Part shown: piece after piece, positions 1 through 8,307 of the stretch
Layout: every line of letters starts with the position of its first letter
Position numbering within the stretch: the stretch's first letter is position 1
NCBI GenBank assembly: GCA_963732585.1
Contig: CAVSZY010000001.1
Span: 1-64,000, forward strand
Direction: 5' to 3'
DNA: 64,000 nucleotides
Source: WLMZ01 sp963732585
GTDB lineage: Bacteria; Actinomycetota; Acidimicrobiia; Acidimicrobiales; Ilumatobacteraceae
Notes under the pieces: model-generated
What the model saw: only the letters and a program-made list of their open reading frames with translations
The model's database searches: none
What the model was told of the DNA's origin: nothing
Made by a program: the position numbers and the translations under genes

Positions 1-31
1 CCCCGGTCTGAGCCGGGGGTTCTTCGTGTTT
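1..31 (+). terminator. Probable rho-independent terminator of a gene to the left
   Basis: A 6-bp GC stem (CCCCGG / CCGGGG, loop TCTGAG) is followed by a T-rich tail (GTTCTTCGTGTTT). No gene inside the window ends here, so it would belong to a gene left of the window. The edge prevents confirmation. Confidence 0.5.
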
Positions 32-157
32 GAGCTTCAAGCCAGGTCTGCCCACTGCTCGTCGCGGCCTCATCGTGGCCTTAGCGTTTGAGTATCGGGA
101 CGGCTGCCCGTCGCCTCACTTCGCTAACCGAGATCGGTCGGTGTCACGTATGATGAT

Positions 158-463
158 GTGGTGGCCTTGGTCGACACGCCTCTCGGTTCGCTGGTCGAAC
201 GTCATCGAGGTCAAATTGTCGCGCTCACGAAGAGCTACGGTGGTCGATCGATAGCGGTGTTCGGTTCGGTAGCGCGCGGCACCAGCTCGGATACCAGCGA
301 CGTCGACTTTCTCGTCGAGTTCGAACCCGGGCGATCGTTGCTCGATCTGATCCACCTCGAAGACAGACTCGTCGAACTACTCGGCCGACACGTCGATGTC
401 GTCTCTGTCGGAGCACTGCTCGACCGTGACGACAGGATCCGCGACGCTGCCGTGCTCCTGTGA
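158..463 (+). CDS. mntA: MNT-type nucleotidyltransferase antitoxin (MntA-like)
   Basis: This 101-aa protein has the minimal nucleotidyltransferase signature GSVARG followed about 12 residues later by DVDFLVEF, which supplies the metal-binding aspartates of the polymerase-beta fold. In HEPN/MNT toxin-antitoxin modules such proteins neutralise the HEPN RNase, in some cases by adding AMP to it. The length is normal for a stand-alone MNT protein. Its stop overlaps the GTG start of the next gene by 4 bases (GTGA), so the two are translationally coupled. The family and pairing are clear; AMPylation by this member is inferred from the family. Confidence 0.85.
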   Translation: MVALVDTPLGSLVERHRGQIVALTKSYGGRSIAVFGSVARGTSSDTSDVDFLVEFEPGRSLLDLIHLEDRLVELLGRHVDVVSVGALLDRDDRIRDAAVLL

Positions 464-798
464 GCCGTTCCGATCCGTATCGACTCGCCGACATGCTGCA
501 GGCGGCCGAAGAACTCGCTTCGATTATCGGGCGTGGGCGGGCCGCATACGACAACGACATCGCGTTACGACGAGCTGTCGAACGCTGCGTCGAGATCTTC
601 GGCGAAGCGGCCAAGTCCGTCACACCAGAGCTGCGTGGAAAATACTCCCAGATCCCTTGGAATGACATGGCGCGGCTTCGAGATCGTCTGAGCCACCACT
701 ATCATCGAATCGATCCCGACTTACTCTGGACGATCGCGATCGACAGCGTGCCCGCAGCGGCCAACCAGATCAGAGCGATCCCACTCGACGGTCCGTAA
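460..798 (+). CDS. hepT: HepT-like HEPN RNase toxin
   Basis: This 112-aa helical protein is of the HepT (formerly DUF86) family. It has the conserved EIFGEAAKSV segment and an R-x4-H type catalytic motif in RDRLSHHYHRID near the C-terminus, which in the family forms the ribonuclease centre of a HEPN dimer. It starts at a GTG overlapping the antitoxin stop by 4 bases. An IS1182-type transposase remnant lies tail-to-tail immediately downstream, so the module sits at the edge of a mobile or decaying segment. The ORF is full length and looks functional. Confidence 0.85.
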   Translation: MSRSDPYRLADMLQAAEELASIIGRGRAAYDNDIALRRAVERCVEIFGEAAKSVTPELRGKYSQIPWNDMARLRDRLSHHYHRIDPDLLWTIAIDSVPAAANQIRAIPLDGP

Positions 799-1400
799 CG
801 AAGTCCCCGAGGCGCTGTCGAGAGAGTGCGCGAAGCCGCTCACCTGGGTCAGCGGTCGGGGGACTCCGAGAGCAATCTGGTTGCGTTCGATCCCGCGGTA
901 GCGGACTTTGCGGTGTCCTCGTCGCATCAGCCACGCAATGGTGCGCTCGACCATGGGGCGGTGCTGACGGTAGACGTCGGCGAAGTCGTCGGTGCGGGCC
1001 TGACGACGAGCAGCCACAAGCAGCGCATGATGTGGGTGCAAATGCAACGACCTGCCAGCCCGGCTCTTGGTGCACCTCGATCGGAACGTGCAGCCGGTGC
1101 AGTGTCGACCGAAGCGGGCGTGGCGTTTCGGGCTGATCGACACCGTCACCCCCGCCGGGCACGACACCGCTGTGTCGGTCACGACGAAGTCGTCGATCGT
1201 GAACCCGCCCTCGACCGCGGGACGTAGCGGCCCGGGTTTGATCACGGCGGTCATGTCGCGGTCGTTGAGATGGTTGCGGAACTCGCCCGAGCCGTAGGCG
1301 GAATCGCCGAGCACCTCGATCCCCGCCTCCTCATCGGCGATCAGAATCCGGGGCGGCTTGGGCGTCGCCGACGTTGCAGGCGGTGAGATCGGTAGCGGTT
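790..1400 (-). pseudogene. IS1182-type transposase remnant (C-terminal part, frameshifted)
   Basis: The minus strand encodes the C-terminal half of a DDE transposase of the IS1182/DDE_Tnp_1_6 type. It shows VLGDSAYGSGEFR (catalytic Asp region), a Cys-rich HCTGCTFRSRC segment and RPMVERTIAWLMRRGHRKVRYRG. The frame is broken near 1355: DLTACNVGDAQAA is in one frame and ILIADEEAGIEVLGDSAYG in another, consistent with one inserted base. The N-terminal half is absent and the extreme C-terminus (about 800-870) is also out of frame. No terminal inverted repeats were identified. It is a dead insertion-sequence fragment. Confidence 0.8.
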
Positions 1401-1501
1401 GTTAGCGGCTTGATTATCTGACGACGCTGGGCATCTGTTCGGCAACGATGTTTGCGGACGTGTTTGGCGGCTGGGAGGGTTGGTTGTCTTGAAAACGTGT
1501 T

Positions 1502-1547
1502 GGACCCCTCCCGGTTCGACGAGTTGACGCTCGTCGGGGAGGGGTCC
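1502..1547. repeat. Perfect 46-nt hairpin upstream of the DUF6431 remnant
   Basis: An outer 11-bp arm (GGACCCCTCCC at 1502-1512, GGGAGGGGTCC at 1537-1547) encloses an inner 7-bp arm (CGACGAG / CTCGTCG) with loop TTGACG. The left side has a 4-nt bulge, GGTT. It ends 27 nt before the first codon of the DUF6431-like remnant. It could be an element-end structure or a terminator protecting the element from outside transcription. Confidence 0.6.
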
Positions 1548-1574
1548 GGAAGGGTGTGGTATCCACCCGTGGTC

Positions 1575-1958
1575 ATGGTATGGCCGTGCCGGTTGTCTGT
1601 CGAGAATTACGTGGCTGCTGGTCGTGATGTCGCGGTCCGCGGCTGGCGTGCGAGTCGTGTTCGGTGCCGCTGACGTTCTGGTCTGGGTATGAACGATCGG
1701 TCCGTGCCGAGGCCGTTGCCACCGGTTGTGGATCGCTCGGGCGGCACTCCCAGACTTGCCGGGTGTCGCACACGTTGCTCCCAGATTTCTTGCTTGTCGG
1801 GCGACTCGACAGAGGTCGACACGATCGGTCGAGCGCTCAAGGAAGTGACGGCCGCAGCGATGTCGATCGGCCGGGCGGCTGGCGTGTTGGATGTGCCGTT
1901 CACGACGGTGCGCGGGTGGGTGCGCCGGTTCACGGCGACAGCTGGGACGCTGTCGTAA
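1575..1958 (+). pseudogene. DUF6431-family remnant (element-associated HTH protein)
   Basis: Three pieces in different frames together resemble a DUF6431 protein. They are VWPCRLSVENYVAAGRDV (from 1575), TFWSGYERSVR with SHTLLPDFLLVGRLD (about 1670-1810), and an HTH-like end with VLDVPFTTVRGWVRRF (about 1880-1935). At least two frameshifts separate them. From memory, DUF6431 proteins often precede transposase/integrase genes, so this is probably the first ORF of a degraded insertion element. No partner transposase was recognised here. The adjacent truncated hsdS suggests the element landed in the restriction locus. Confidence 0.6.
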
Positions 1959-2038
1959 CCGGGGAGCTGATGAAGGCGGGCTCGCGAATCACGCCCCAGC
2001 GTGCCGGTCGCGGGTCCAGCACCGAGCGACCGCCAGTT

Positions 2039-2170
2039 CCACGGCACATCCCCGTTCCAGTACTCGGGCTTGTTGCGGCTGGGAGTGTGGCCCGATTCAA
2101 GGCGCGCAACGTCCGAGAGAGCGATCCACTGCCAGCCAGGAGGCGGCGAGGCGGCGGGGTTCCCAACGCT
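2039..2170 (-). pseudogene. hsdS: hsdS N-terminal fragment (type I restriction specificity subunit)
   Basis: About 40 residues match the start of an HsdS target-recognition domain: PPGWQWIALSDVARLESGHT then PSRNKPEYWNGDVPW. In HsdS, GW..xxLGDV followed by GxTPS...W.GxIPW is the standard opening. Homology stops abruptly near 2039, where the DUF6431 remnant region begins, so the rest of HsdS is missing. It lies directly downstream of hsdM on the same strand, the usual order. Sequence specificity would be lost. Confidence 0.75.
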
Positions 2171-2280
2171 GAGAGAACACCGGCCTTGAATCACGCCTTC
2201 GATGGCCGGGCGGCCACCGGTTCTCGTTTGCCGTCCTTCAGTCACACGAGGCACTGCGAGCCCCCGCTTCATTCTGGATT

Positions 2281-3811
2281 TCATCGAGCGTCACCCTCGA
2301 CTCGCCGTCGCAGCACCTCAGCCCGTGAACTCGGCGTGCATCGCGGCGAGGCGTTCGGCGAAGTCGTCCGTCGTCGTCGTCGGACGGTTTCGGTGCCGAC
2401 GTAGCGGCCGGGGTTGAGGCTCCAGCCTTGGGCTTCGATTTCGGCGACGGTGGCGACTTTGCAGAGGCCGGGAATGTCGGCGTATTTGCCGTCGGGAAAG
2501 AGTTCGTCGATCCGCTCCAGGCTGCCGTCGAGGAATTCGGGCTGCTCGTTGCGGTAGAGGCGCACGATGTTGGCGAGCAGTTCGATCTGGTCGGGGCGGA
2601 AATCGCGGTGCGCCCGGTCGATCTGGCGGAAGGTGTTGCGGGCGTCGATGAACAGCACCTGTCGGCACGCGTCGGTGCCGCGCTTGGCCTTGTCGAAGAA
2701 CCACAGCGTCACCGGCAGGGTGACGGAATAGAACATGTTCGGGCCGACGGCGACCATCACGTCGACCAGGCGATCCTCGATCAGCTGGCGGCGGATCTCG
2801 GCCTCGCTCGACCGGGCGTCGGACGCGCTGTTGGCCATCACGAACCCGGCCCGGCCCGTGGCGTTCAGCGCCGAGGCGAACAGTTGGATCCACACGTAGT
2901 TGCCGTTGTCCGGCCGCGGGATGCCGTACGGGAGGCGGTGGGTCTGGCCGTCGAGCTTGGCCTTGTCGACGCCGTTGACGTTGAACGGCGGGTTGGCCAT
3001 CACGAAATCGAACTTGCCGGTCGCCGAGTGCGGGTCCTCGTAGTAGCTGTTCGCCTGGCGGATATCGCCCGACAGGCCGTGCAGGGCGAGGTTCATCTTC
3101 CCGATCGGGACGGTGACCTCCTTCTGCTCCATGCCGTACACCGACAGATCACGAGTCGCCGAGCCCTGGTGGCGGCCGACGAACTTGGCGCACTGCACGA
3201 ACATGCCGCCCGAGCCGCACGCCGGGTCGAACACCTTGCCCTCGAACGGCTCGATGATCTCGACGATCAGCCGGACGATCGACTGCGGCGTGAAGAACTC
3301 GCCACCCAACCGGCCCTCGGCCATCGCGAAGCTCGACAGGAAGTACTCGTAGATCAACCCGAACGCATCGCCGCTCAACGTCCGCGGCAGCGGGGCGAAC
3401 AGGCGCAGCAGGCTCTGCAGCAGCGCCGATTCGAGCTTCGGGTAGCCGCGCGGCAACACGTCCTTCAGGCCGACGTTGTGCGCCTCGATCGCCGCCATCG
3501 CCTCGTCGATCTTCTTGCCGACGCCACCATCGACACCCTCCTCCAACGCGCACGAGCTTCGACAGCAGCGCCTCGTCGGGGACGTAGAGCACGCCCTTGG
3601 CCCGGTAGTGGTCGGGCGTCACCGGGTTGCGTGCCGTCGCCTGCGCCTCCAGGTCCGGGGTGACCTGCAGGAACCGATGCTCGGCAAAGGCGAGGAAGAT
3701 CAGCCCGAGAATCGGCCCCCGATAGTCCGACGGCGTCAGCGACGAGTTCGCCCGCAGCTGATCGGCCGCCTCCCAAAACTTGCGTTCAAGATCGTTGAGG
3801 TCAGACTGCAC
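2281..3811 (-). pseudogene. hsdM: hsdM, type I restriction-modification methyltransferase subunit, frameshifted
   Basis: The N-terminal HsdM_N domain starts at 3811 (LNDLERKFWEAADQLR) and runs in frame to about 3545. The frame then shifts into the SAM-binding N6-adenine methylase domain, which holds motif I (FDPACGSGGMF) and catalytic motif IV (MANPPFNVNG). Near 2390 the frame breaks again (DDFAERLAAMHAEFTG is in a third frame) and returns near 2325. Intact HsdM is about 500 aa. With three frame breaks and a truncated hsdS, the system should be inactive unless the indels are assembly errors. No hsdR is present in the window. Confidence 0.85.
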
Positions 3812-4013
3812 CGTCCAATGATGGCAGCCACGGCACCCCCGAAAGGGTCTTGTCGGCGATTTCCGTGAACGGGTCCAGAACTCGTCATGGCCACCGCCTC
3901 GGGGTAATGAGGTCGTTTGTTTCTAGCGAAGCCGATACCTCTCCGAAACCATGGAGGTATACGAGATCCTTTACGTGGCTGCCGGGCCGACTGACCGCTA
4001 CTCGTTACCCCCA

Positions 4014-4042
4014 TTGCGTTTAATCGAAACGGAACGTAGGAT
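4014..4042 (+). promoter_or_regulatory. Predicted sigma-70-type promoter, leaderless transcript
   Basis: TTGCGT (4014-4019) and TAGGAT (4037-4042) are separated by exactly 17 nt. The -10 box ends 6 nt before the ATG of the HTH gene and no Shine-Dalgarno sequence is visible, so the mRNA would be leaderless, which is common in actinobacteria. Confidence 0.5.
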
Positions 4043-4048
4043 GTCTCC

Positions 4049-4456
4049 ATGGCCACAACGACGACACGACGAACGGTGCGCCCGATCTCCAAAATCGCCG
4101 ACGCCACGACCGAGGCAGCGAAGGCCGGTGTGAGCGCTCGGGTGACCATCAACGGGGTCACTGCCGAACTCCCCGCAGCGGCCGTTGCGCTGCTTTCCGA
4201 CCTGCTCGAAGATCTGAGCGAAGGACGTAACGTCGCCGTTGTACCGTACGACCTGCCGATCGGCACTGAGGCCGCCGCCGACGTTCTCGGTGTGTCTCGG
4301 CCGTGGTTGACACAGATGCTCGACCGCGGCGAGATTCCCATGCAGCGCAACGGCAGCAAGCGGCGCGTCGCCATCGGCGACCTCGTCTCGTACCGACGCT
4401 CAGAGGGGCGTCGACGCTTCGCAGAGTTCACCTGGGATTTCCTCGACGAGGAGTAG
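4049..4456 (+). CDS. Excisionase-type HTH antitoxin candidate
   Basis: This 135-aa protein has a MerR/excisionase-like winged-HTH segment at about residues 70-115 (GTEAAADVLGVSRPWLTQML, then GEIPMQRNGSKRRV). This arrangement is common in DNA-binding antitoxins paired with PIN toxins. The N-terminal half is Ala-rich with no recognised domain. It is served by a leaderless promoter just upstream. The expected PIN gene is not downstream on the same strand; instead a PIN-like ORF faces it tail-to-tail 3 nt away. The antitoxin role is inferred from the family and the neighbour. Confidence 0.7.
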   Translation: MATTTTRRTVRPISKIADATTEAAKAGVSARVTINGVTAELPAAAVALLSDLLEDLSEGRNVAVVPYDLPIGTEAAADVLGVSRPWLTQMLDRGEIPMQRNGSKRRVAIGDLVSYRRSEGRRRFAEFTWDFLDEE

Positions 4457-4459
4457 AGG

Positions 4460-4855
4460 TCAGAGCGCGAGCGCCTCAACGGCTTCGGGAAACTGGCGCC
4501 TCAATATTGCGACGTAGCGCTCGAACCGCTCGGGCGGAACACGCTCAATGAAGCGACCCATCGCCTCGGCGTCGGCGAGCACAAGCTGAAGTGCGAATTC
4601 GCGTGCCGTAGCGACGACCACGCCAGCATCCGCGGCCTCCGCCACACCGAAGTCACGGACGTTGTCGGTGACGAGCACCGCCACCGAATGTTTGATCGCC
4701 GCGGCAAGAACATGACGGTCGGCCTCGTGCGTCGCTCTGAGCTCCAATGTTCGAATGCCATACGCCGATACTTCCACAACCACCGTCGCCACGGTTGGGG
4801 GTCTGCGAAGTACGGTCTGAACCTTCGATCCGCAATAGAAGCGCCCTGCGACCAA
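4460..4855 (-). CDS. PIN-domain protein, probably N-terminally truncated
   Basis: The C-terminal half of a PIN nuclease is visible: HEADRHVLAAAIKHSVAVLV then TDNVRDFGVAEA, which contains the conserved ADDRHV..AA and TxNxxDF elements of VapC-like RNases. The canonical N-terminal LD(A/T)N motif with the first acidic residue is not found in this ORF or clearly in the ~200 nt upstream. The first ~25 residues look unrelated. It ends 3 nt from the 3' end of the HTH gene on the other strand, whereas family pairs are normally co-directional. It is probably an inactive remnant. Confidence 0.55.
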   Translation of the reverse strand: MVAGRFYCGSKVQTVLRRPPTVATVVVEVSAYGIRTLELRATHEADRHVLAAAIKHSVAVLVTDNVRDFGVAEAADAGVVVATAREFALQLVLADAEAMGRFIERVPPERFERYVAILRRQFPEAVEALAL

Positions 4856-5036
4856 GCGCTCACGGGCGAGGTCGCGAACGATTTAGCGGCCTGGAGCAGT
4901 GCTTTTTTTGAGCGGATCGTCGAAGCTGCAGGCGTGGTCATGCTCGGCGCCCTATACAACGCTCCGCCGATCCGGGCATCAACCATGTCGGGCGGACAAT
5001 GCTCAACTGGATCAGAGCCTTCCCGACCATCGCGTC

Positions 5037-5052
5037 TCACGCGTGATACATT
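5037..5052 (+). promoter_or_regulatory. Palindromic operator and -10 box of the Phd/VapC pair
   Basis: A perfect palindrome TCACGCGTGA (5037-5046) abuts a -10-like TACATT (5047-5052), 6 nt before the antitoxin ATG. There is no ribosome-binding site, so the transcript is probably leaderless. Phd-type antitoxins autorepress from such sites; this assignment is inferred. Confidence 0.45.
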
Positions 5053-5058
5053 GGACCC

Positions 5059-5295
5059 ATGACGACCGTGACAGTTCGAGAGTTGCGCAATAACGGCGGT
5101 GACGTGATCGATCGCGTTCTTGGCGGCGACACGGTTGTGGTGACGCGTGATGGCCACGAGGTCGCCGAGCTTCGACCCCTTCGCCCCAGACCGCTTGATG
5201 CCGCAACGTTGCTGGGCCGCTGGCGCAATGTGCCAGTAGTCGACCCTGCCCGTTTCCGTGACGATGTCGACTCGGTGCTGGACGCCTCACTGTGA
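5059..5295 (+). CDS. Phd/YefM-family antitoxin
   Basis: This 78-aa protein begins MTTVTVRELRNNGGDVIDRV, followed by TVVVTRDGHEVAELRPL, the N-terminal DNA-binding and dimerisation fold of Phd/YefM antitoxins. Its C-terminal tail (LLGRWRNVPVVDPARFRDDVD) is the usual extended toxin-neutralising segment. The stop codon overlaps the GTG start of the toxin by 4 bases. It likely autoregulates through the palindrome just upstream. Confidence 0.85.
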   Translation: MTTVTVRELRNNGGDVIDRVLGGDTVVVTRDGHEVAELRPLRPRPLDAATLLGRWRNVPVVDPARFRDDVDSVLDASL

Positions 5296-5723
5296 GCGAC
5301 GGGCCCGACGGAATCCTGGACACGAACACGGTCATTCTGCTTCCTCGGATTACCGATCCATCTGTGCTGTCGTTGCGTCCGACGATCACCACCATCACGC
5401 TCGCTGAACTCAGCGTTGGACCGCTCGTTGCGACTGACGTCGTCGAGCGGGCTGCTCGGCAGGCTCATGTTCAGCAGGCCGAGCACGACTTCGAACCCTT
5501 GCCGTTCGACACTGCTGCAGCACGAGCGTTCGGCCGCGTGGCGGCTGGCCTGCGGTCAGCGGGGCGCAAACCGAAGGCCCGGGCATACGACGCTTTGATC
5601 GCGTCGGTTGCGGTCGCGACTGGACTCCCGCTCTACACCGTGAACCCCGACGATTTCGCCAACATCGCCGATCTTGACCTTCGACCAGTCCCTCACCCCG
5701 ACACCAGTATCGGACCCAGGTAA
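5292..5723 (+). CDS. vapC: VapC-type PIN RNase toxin
   Basis: This 143-aa PIN protein has the ordered acidic residues of the family: ILDTNTVI at the N-terminus, LAELSVG (Glu) in the middle, and KARAYDALIASVAVATG with YTVNPDDFANI near the C-terminus. The GTG start overlaps the antitoxin stop. Length is typical. It should be a sequence-specific ribonuclease held inactive by its partner. Confidence 0.88.
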   Translation: MSDGPDGILDTNTVILLPRITDPSVLSLRPTITTITLAELSVGPLVATDVVERAARQAHVQQAEHDFEPLPFDTAAARAFGRVAAGLRSAGRKPKARAYDALIASVAVATGLPLYTVNPDDFANIADLDLRPVPHPDTSIGPR

Positions 5724-5734
5724 GCAGCGGTCGC

Positions 5735-6274
5735 CGCTGGAATCGCCGATCTCCGTAAGTTTGTGCTGGACCGCCCGGCGGCAAAGCGCAGGAGCCGAGT
5801 CGATACCTCAAGGCTCGAAACGACGTCGTCACGACCATCCGGCACAAAGAAGTGCGTTCAATCCAGATTCGCGAGCATCCAGCTTTTCACCGTCACGACA
5901 TCCAGTTGTTCTGTGCCGAGCCAGGTGGACAGCACACGGTATTTCAGCAAACTTTTGGCCAGGGTGCTTGGGGCGCTCACGTTGCAGTGGTGGCTATAGA
6001 ACCGAGGATCGCTACGCGCATCAACCTTGCCGACCTTCAGAACGCGACCGGCACCAGCAGGTACGACTGATCCGTAGCTCTCGCTGAGGGAGAACGCGTA
6101 CACCGCCCCGAACCCCGCTGGCAGGTGCGGCTGCCGGTGCGGGGCATGTAGCCGCTGCGTCTCGATGCGGCACGGCCAGCCGGGTATGCCTGTGTCACCG
6201 GCCGCTTCAATGAAGTCCTTTAGAAGCGCCTCGTGATCAAACATGGCCGTGTTTAGCAGAGCTCGGATCATCAA
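5735..6274 (-). pseudogene. GIY-YIG nuclease-like gene with an in-frame TGA
   Basis: Residues from 6274 to 5861 resemble a short GIY-YIG-fold family: FGAVYAFSLSES, RVLKVGKVDARSDPRF and STLAKSLLKYRVLSTWLG. The frame stops at a TGA (5858-5860) after KSWMLANLD but continues in the same frame with THFFVPDG. This is what remains if a CGA arginine codon had become TGA. The reading frame then runs to about 5735. The position is not a redox cysteine and no SECIS-like hairpin was seen, so this is read as a nonsense mutation, not selenocysteine. It is a broken gene of unknown role in the accessory region. Confidence 0.55.
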
Positions 6275-6454
6275 CGCCAGAGGCTGGCAGCGACGGCACC
6301 AGAGTCACCGCGAGCCCTGCGAAGTAACTCACAAAACAGATGAGGTTCCGCGCAGTCGCCCGACCCGACCTCCTCCGCACCCCGACTGTCGGGCCGTGGC
6401 CACTCACGTTGTGTCGCTGATCTGCAAAACTGTGGCCGGTGTGGGAGGCGGTTT

Positions 6455-7070
6455 ATGAAGGTGTACTTCACCGATGTTGAGTTCATGGCGGATCGAAAGG
6501 TCTTCGTCGTCGATAATCCGATGTGGGCAGACCGTGTCGCGCTCGCGGTGGATCAGAGCACCTGGCCGACGAGAAGGTCTTCCGTGTCGAGCATGAGTTC
6601 ATGGCGGACTACAAGCTGTTCGTTGAGCACGAACCGTGGCTGTCGGCGATAGAGGAAACCAACCAGTCCCGGCAACACGGTCGCGCTGCAGACATTGCCG
6701 ACGAGGTCCGCGAGCTCACCAGACTCCGCAAGTTCGATCACCGATCGGCCGAACGAGTGAAAGAATTCCAGCGAGAAAGCCGTGACCTTCATCGATCACG
6801 AGAGTTCGCCGGAGCCTTCGACGAGTACTTCACCGCCCGAAAAGCCAACAGTGCACAGCGCGCAACTCTCGCCTCGGCAGCCGAGTCGGCCAAACAAGCG
6901 TTGATCCGTGAAGCCAGCGCGCTCGACCCCGCCGGCCGCGGTCTCAAGGCAAAGACCGACGGGTCACGGGACCGATGGAAGACAGCCGGGCGTGTTCCCG
7001 ACCGTCAACGCGACGACGAGTTGTGGCAACAATTCAAAGCAGCCCTCGACGCCGCGTTTCCCCAACGAGT
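6455..7070 (+). pseudogene. Short-repeat (DUF6150-like) / DUF349-like gene, frameshifted and 3'-truncated
   Basis: It starts MKVYFTDVEFMADRKVFVVD and continues, after a frame break near 6560, with ADEKVFRVEHEFMADYKLFV. These are repeats of the pattern K-V-F-x-V-(D/E)-x-E-F-x-A-D, as in small repeat proteins of the DUF6150 kind. A charged, probably coiled-coil segment follows, then RWKTAGRVPDRQRDDELWQQ with FKAALDAAF at the end, which fits the DUF349 helical repeat. Similarity ends near 7065, where the truncated 3' end of the opposite response-regulator gene begins. The family calls are from memory and moderate. Confidence 0.5.
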
Positions 7071-7555
7071 CCGACTGCCACGCGATGCAGCAGGCCTTCG
7101 AGAACTCGTTTCGCACGGGAGTGGTCGTGCATCAGCGCGTCGACCACCTTCGGGTCGACCACCGTTGCGCCCTCAGCGACTCGCCTCACTGCCGCTGAAA
7201 GCTCATCGCCATCGGCGATCCGTTCCTTCAGAAGATACGCCCGTCCTTCAGATCCATCCTCGAACAGCCGCAGTGCATACGCAGGCTCGATGTACTGACT
7301 CAAGACGACGACACCGATCGCCGGATGTTGCGTCCGAAAGAGATTGGCGGCGCGAATACCCTCGTCGGTCTGAGTCGGTGGCATACGAATGTCGGTGATC
7401 ACCACGTCGGGTCGGTGTTCGTCCACCGCTGCGATCAACTCAGCGTAGGAGCCGCTCGTCGCAACCAGGTCGAGCTGGTCATCCAGACCGATGACGGTCG
7501 CAATCCCCTCGCGCATCAGGAAGCTGTCCTCTGCGATGACGACCCGCAACACCAT
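7034..7555 (-). pseudogene. LuxR-family response regulator lacking its DNA-binding domain
   Basis: The receiver domain is intact (residues 1-~125), with acidic pair ED at 9-10, phospho-acceptor Asp55 in VVITDIRMPP, and YLLKER near 108 carrying the conserved Lys. The LuxR-type HTH expected after about residue 150 is missing. The sequence instead runs out through unrelated residues into DNA shared with the opposite DUF349-like remnant. It is last in an operon-like series with two kinases and another regulator. A receiver-only product could still act as a phosphate sink, but a deletion junction near 7065-7110 is the simpler reading. Confidence 0.7.
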
Positions 7556-7616
7556 CGCCGGAGCCTACCTTGCAGGGAGTGCGAGCTCCGTCGTGGGCGC
7601 TGATCAGCGGAAGCGA

Positions 7617-8307
7617 TCACTTCGTCGATTCGAGCCAGTGGACCACGGCCCGGACACGTCGATTGTCATCGGGATTGTTGTCGCCCATGTCGAGCTTGTC
7701 GAAGATCGAGCGCACATGGCTCTCCAGCGTCTTCGCGCTCATGAACAACTCGGCGGCGATCACGGCGTTGGATTTGCCCTGCGCCATCGACCGCAACACG
7801 TCGCGGCTCGCGATCGGTGAGCCGCGCCAGGGCATCGTCGTTACGGCGGCGGCGCATCAGCTGGTCGGCGACCATCACATCGATCACGGAACCACCGGCC
7901 GCCACAGTTCGTGCCGTTGCCAGGAACTCGGCGAGTTCGCTGACCCGTTCTTTCAACAGATAACCCATGCCGGCTGGTCGCCCGTCGAAGAGCCCGGCGG
8001 CGACTCGCGTCTCGATGTATTGGCTGAGCACGAGCACCGCTGTCGACGGCAACGTTGCCCGAATCGCCGCCGCTGCACGCAGCCCTTCATCGGTGTTGGT
8101 CGGTGGCATACGGATGTCGGTGACCACCAACTGCGGACGCGTCGCCTCGACGACCGCGATCAACGAATCGAAATCAACGGCCTCGCCGACCACCGTGAAT
8201 CCGCCACCACTGAGCAAGCGCACGATGCCCTCACGAATCAGTGCTGCATCGTCGGCGACGACAACGGAGATCGGCACGTCAGACTCGGGCACAAGCGGAC
8301 TGATCAC
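7617..8307 (-). pseudogene. NarL/LuxR-family response regulator with one frameshift
   Basis: The receiver domain starts at a GTG (8307) overlapping the upstream kinase stop (GTGA). It has phospho-acceptor Asp in LVVTDIRMPPTNTDEG and ends with YLLKERVSEL. The LuxR HTH (MAQGKSNAVIAAELF, then SAKTLESHVRSIFDKLDM) is in another frame. One extra base near 7818 in LTDRE(R)DVLRS explains the break. Corrected, the protein would be about 230 aa. It would bind DNA when phosphorylated by the adjacent kinase(s). The two receivers here share the unusual DIRMPPT.TDEG motif, so they are recent paralogues. Confidence 0.8.

Noticed and set aside
5858..5860. TGA in the GIY-YIG-like gene as selenocysteine
   Set aside because: The site is not a redox position, fits an Arg CGA-to-TGA change, lacks a hairpin, and lies among decayed genes.
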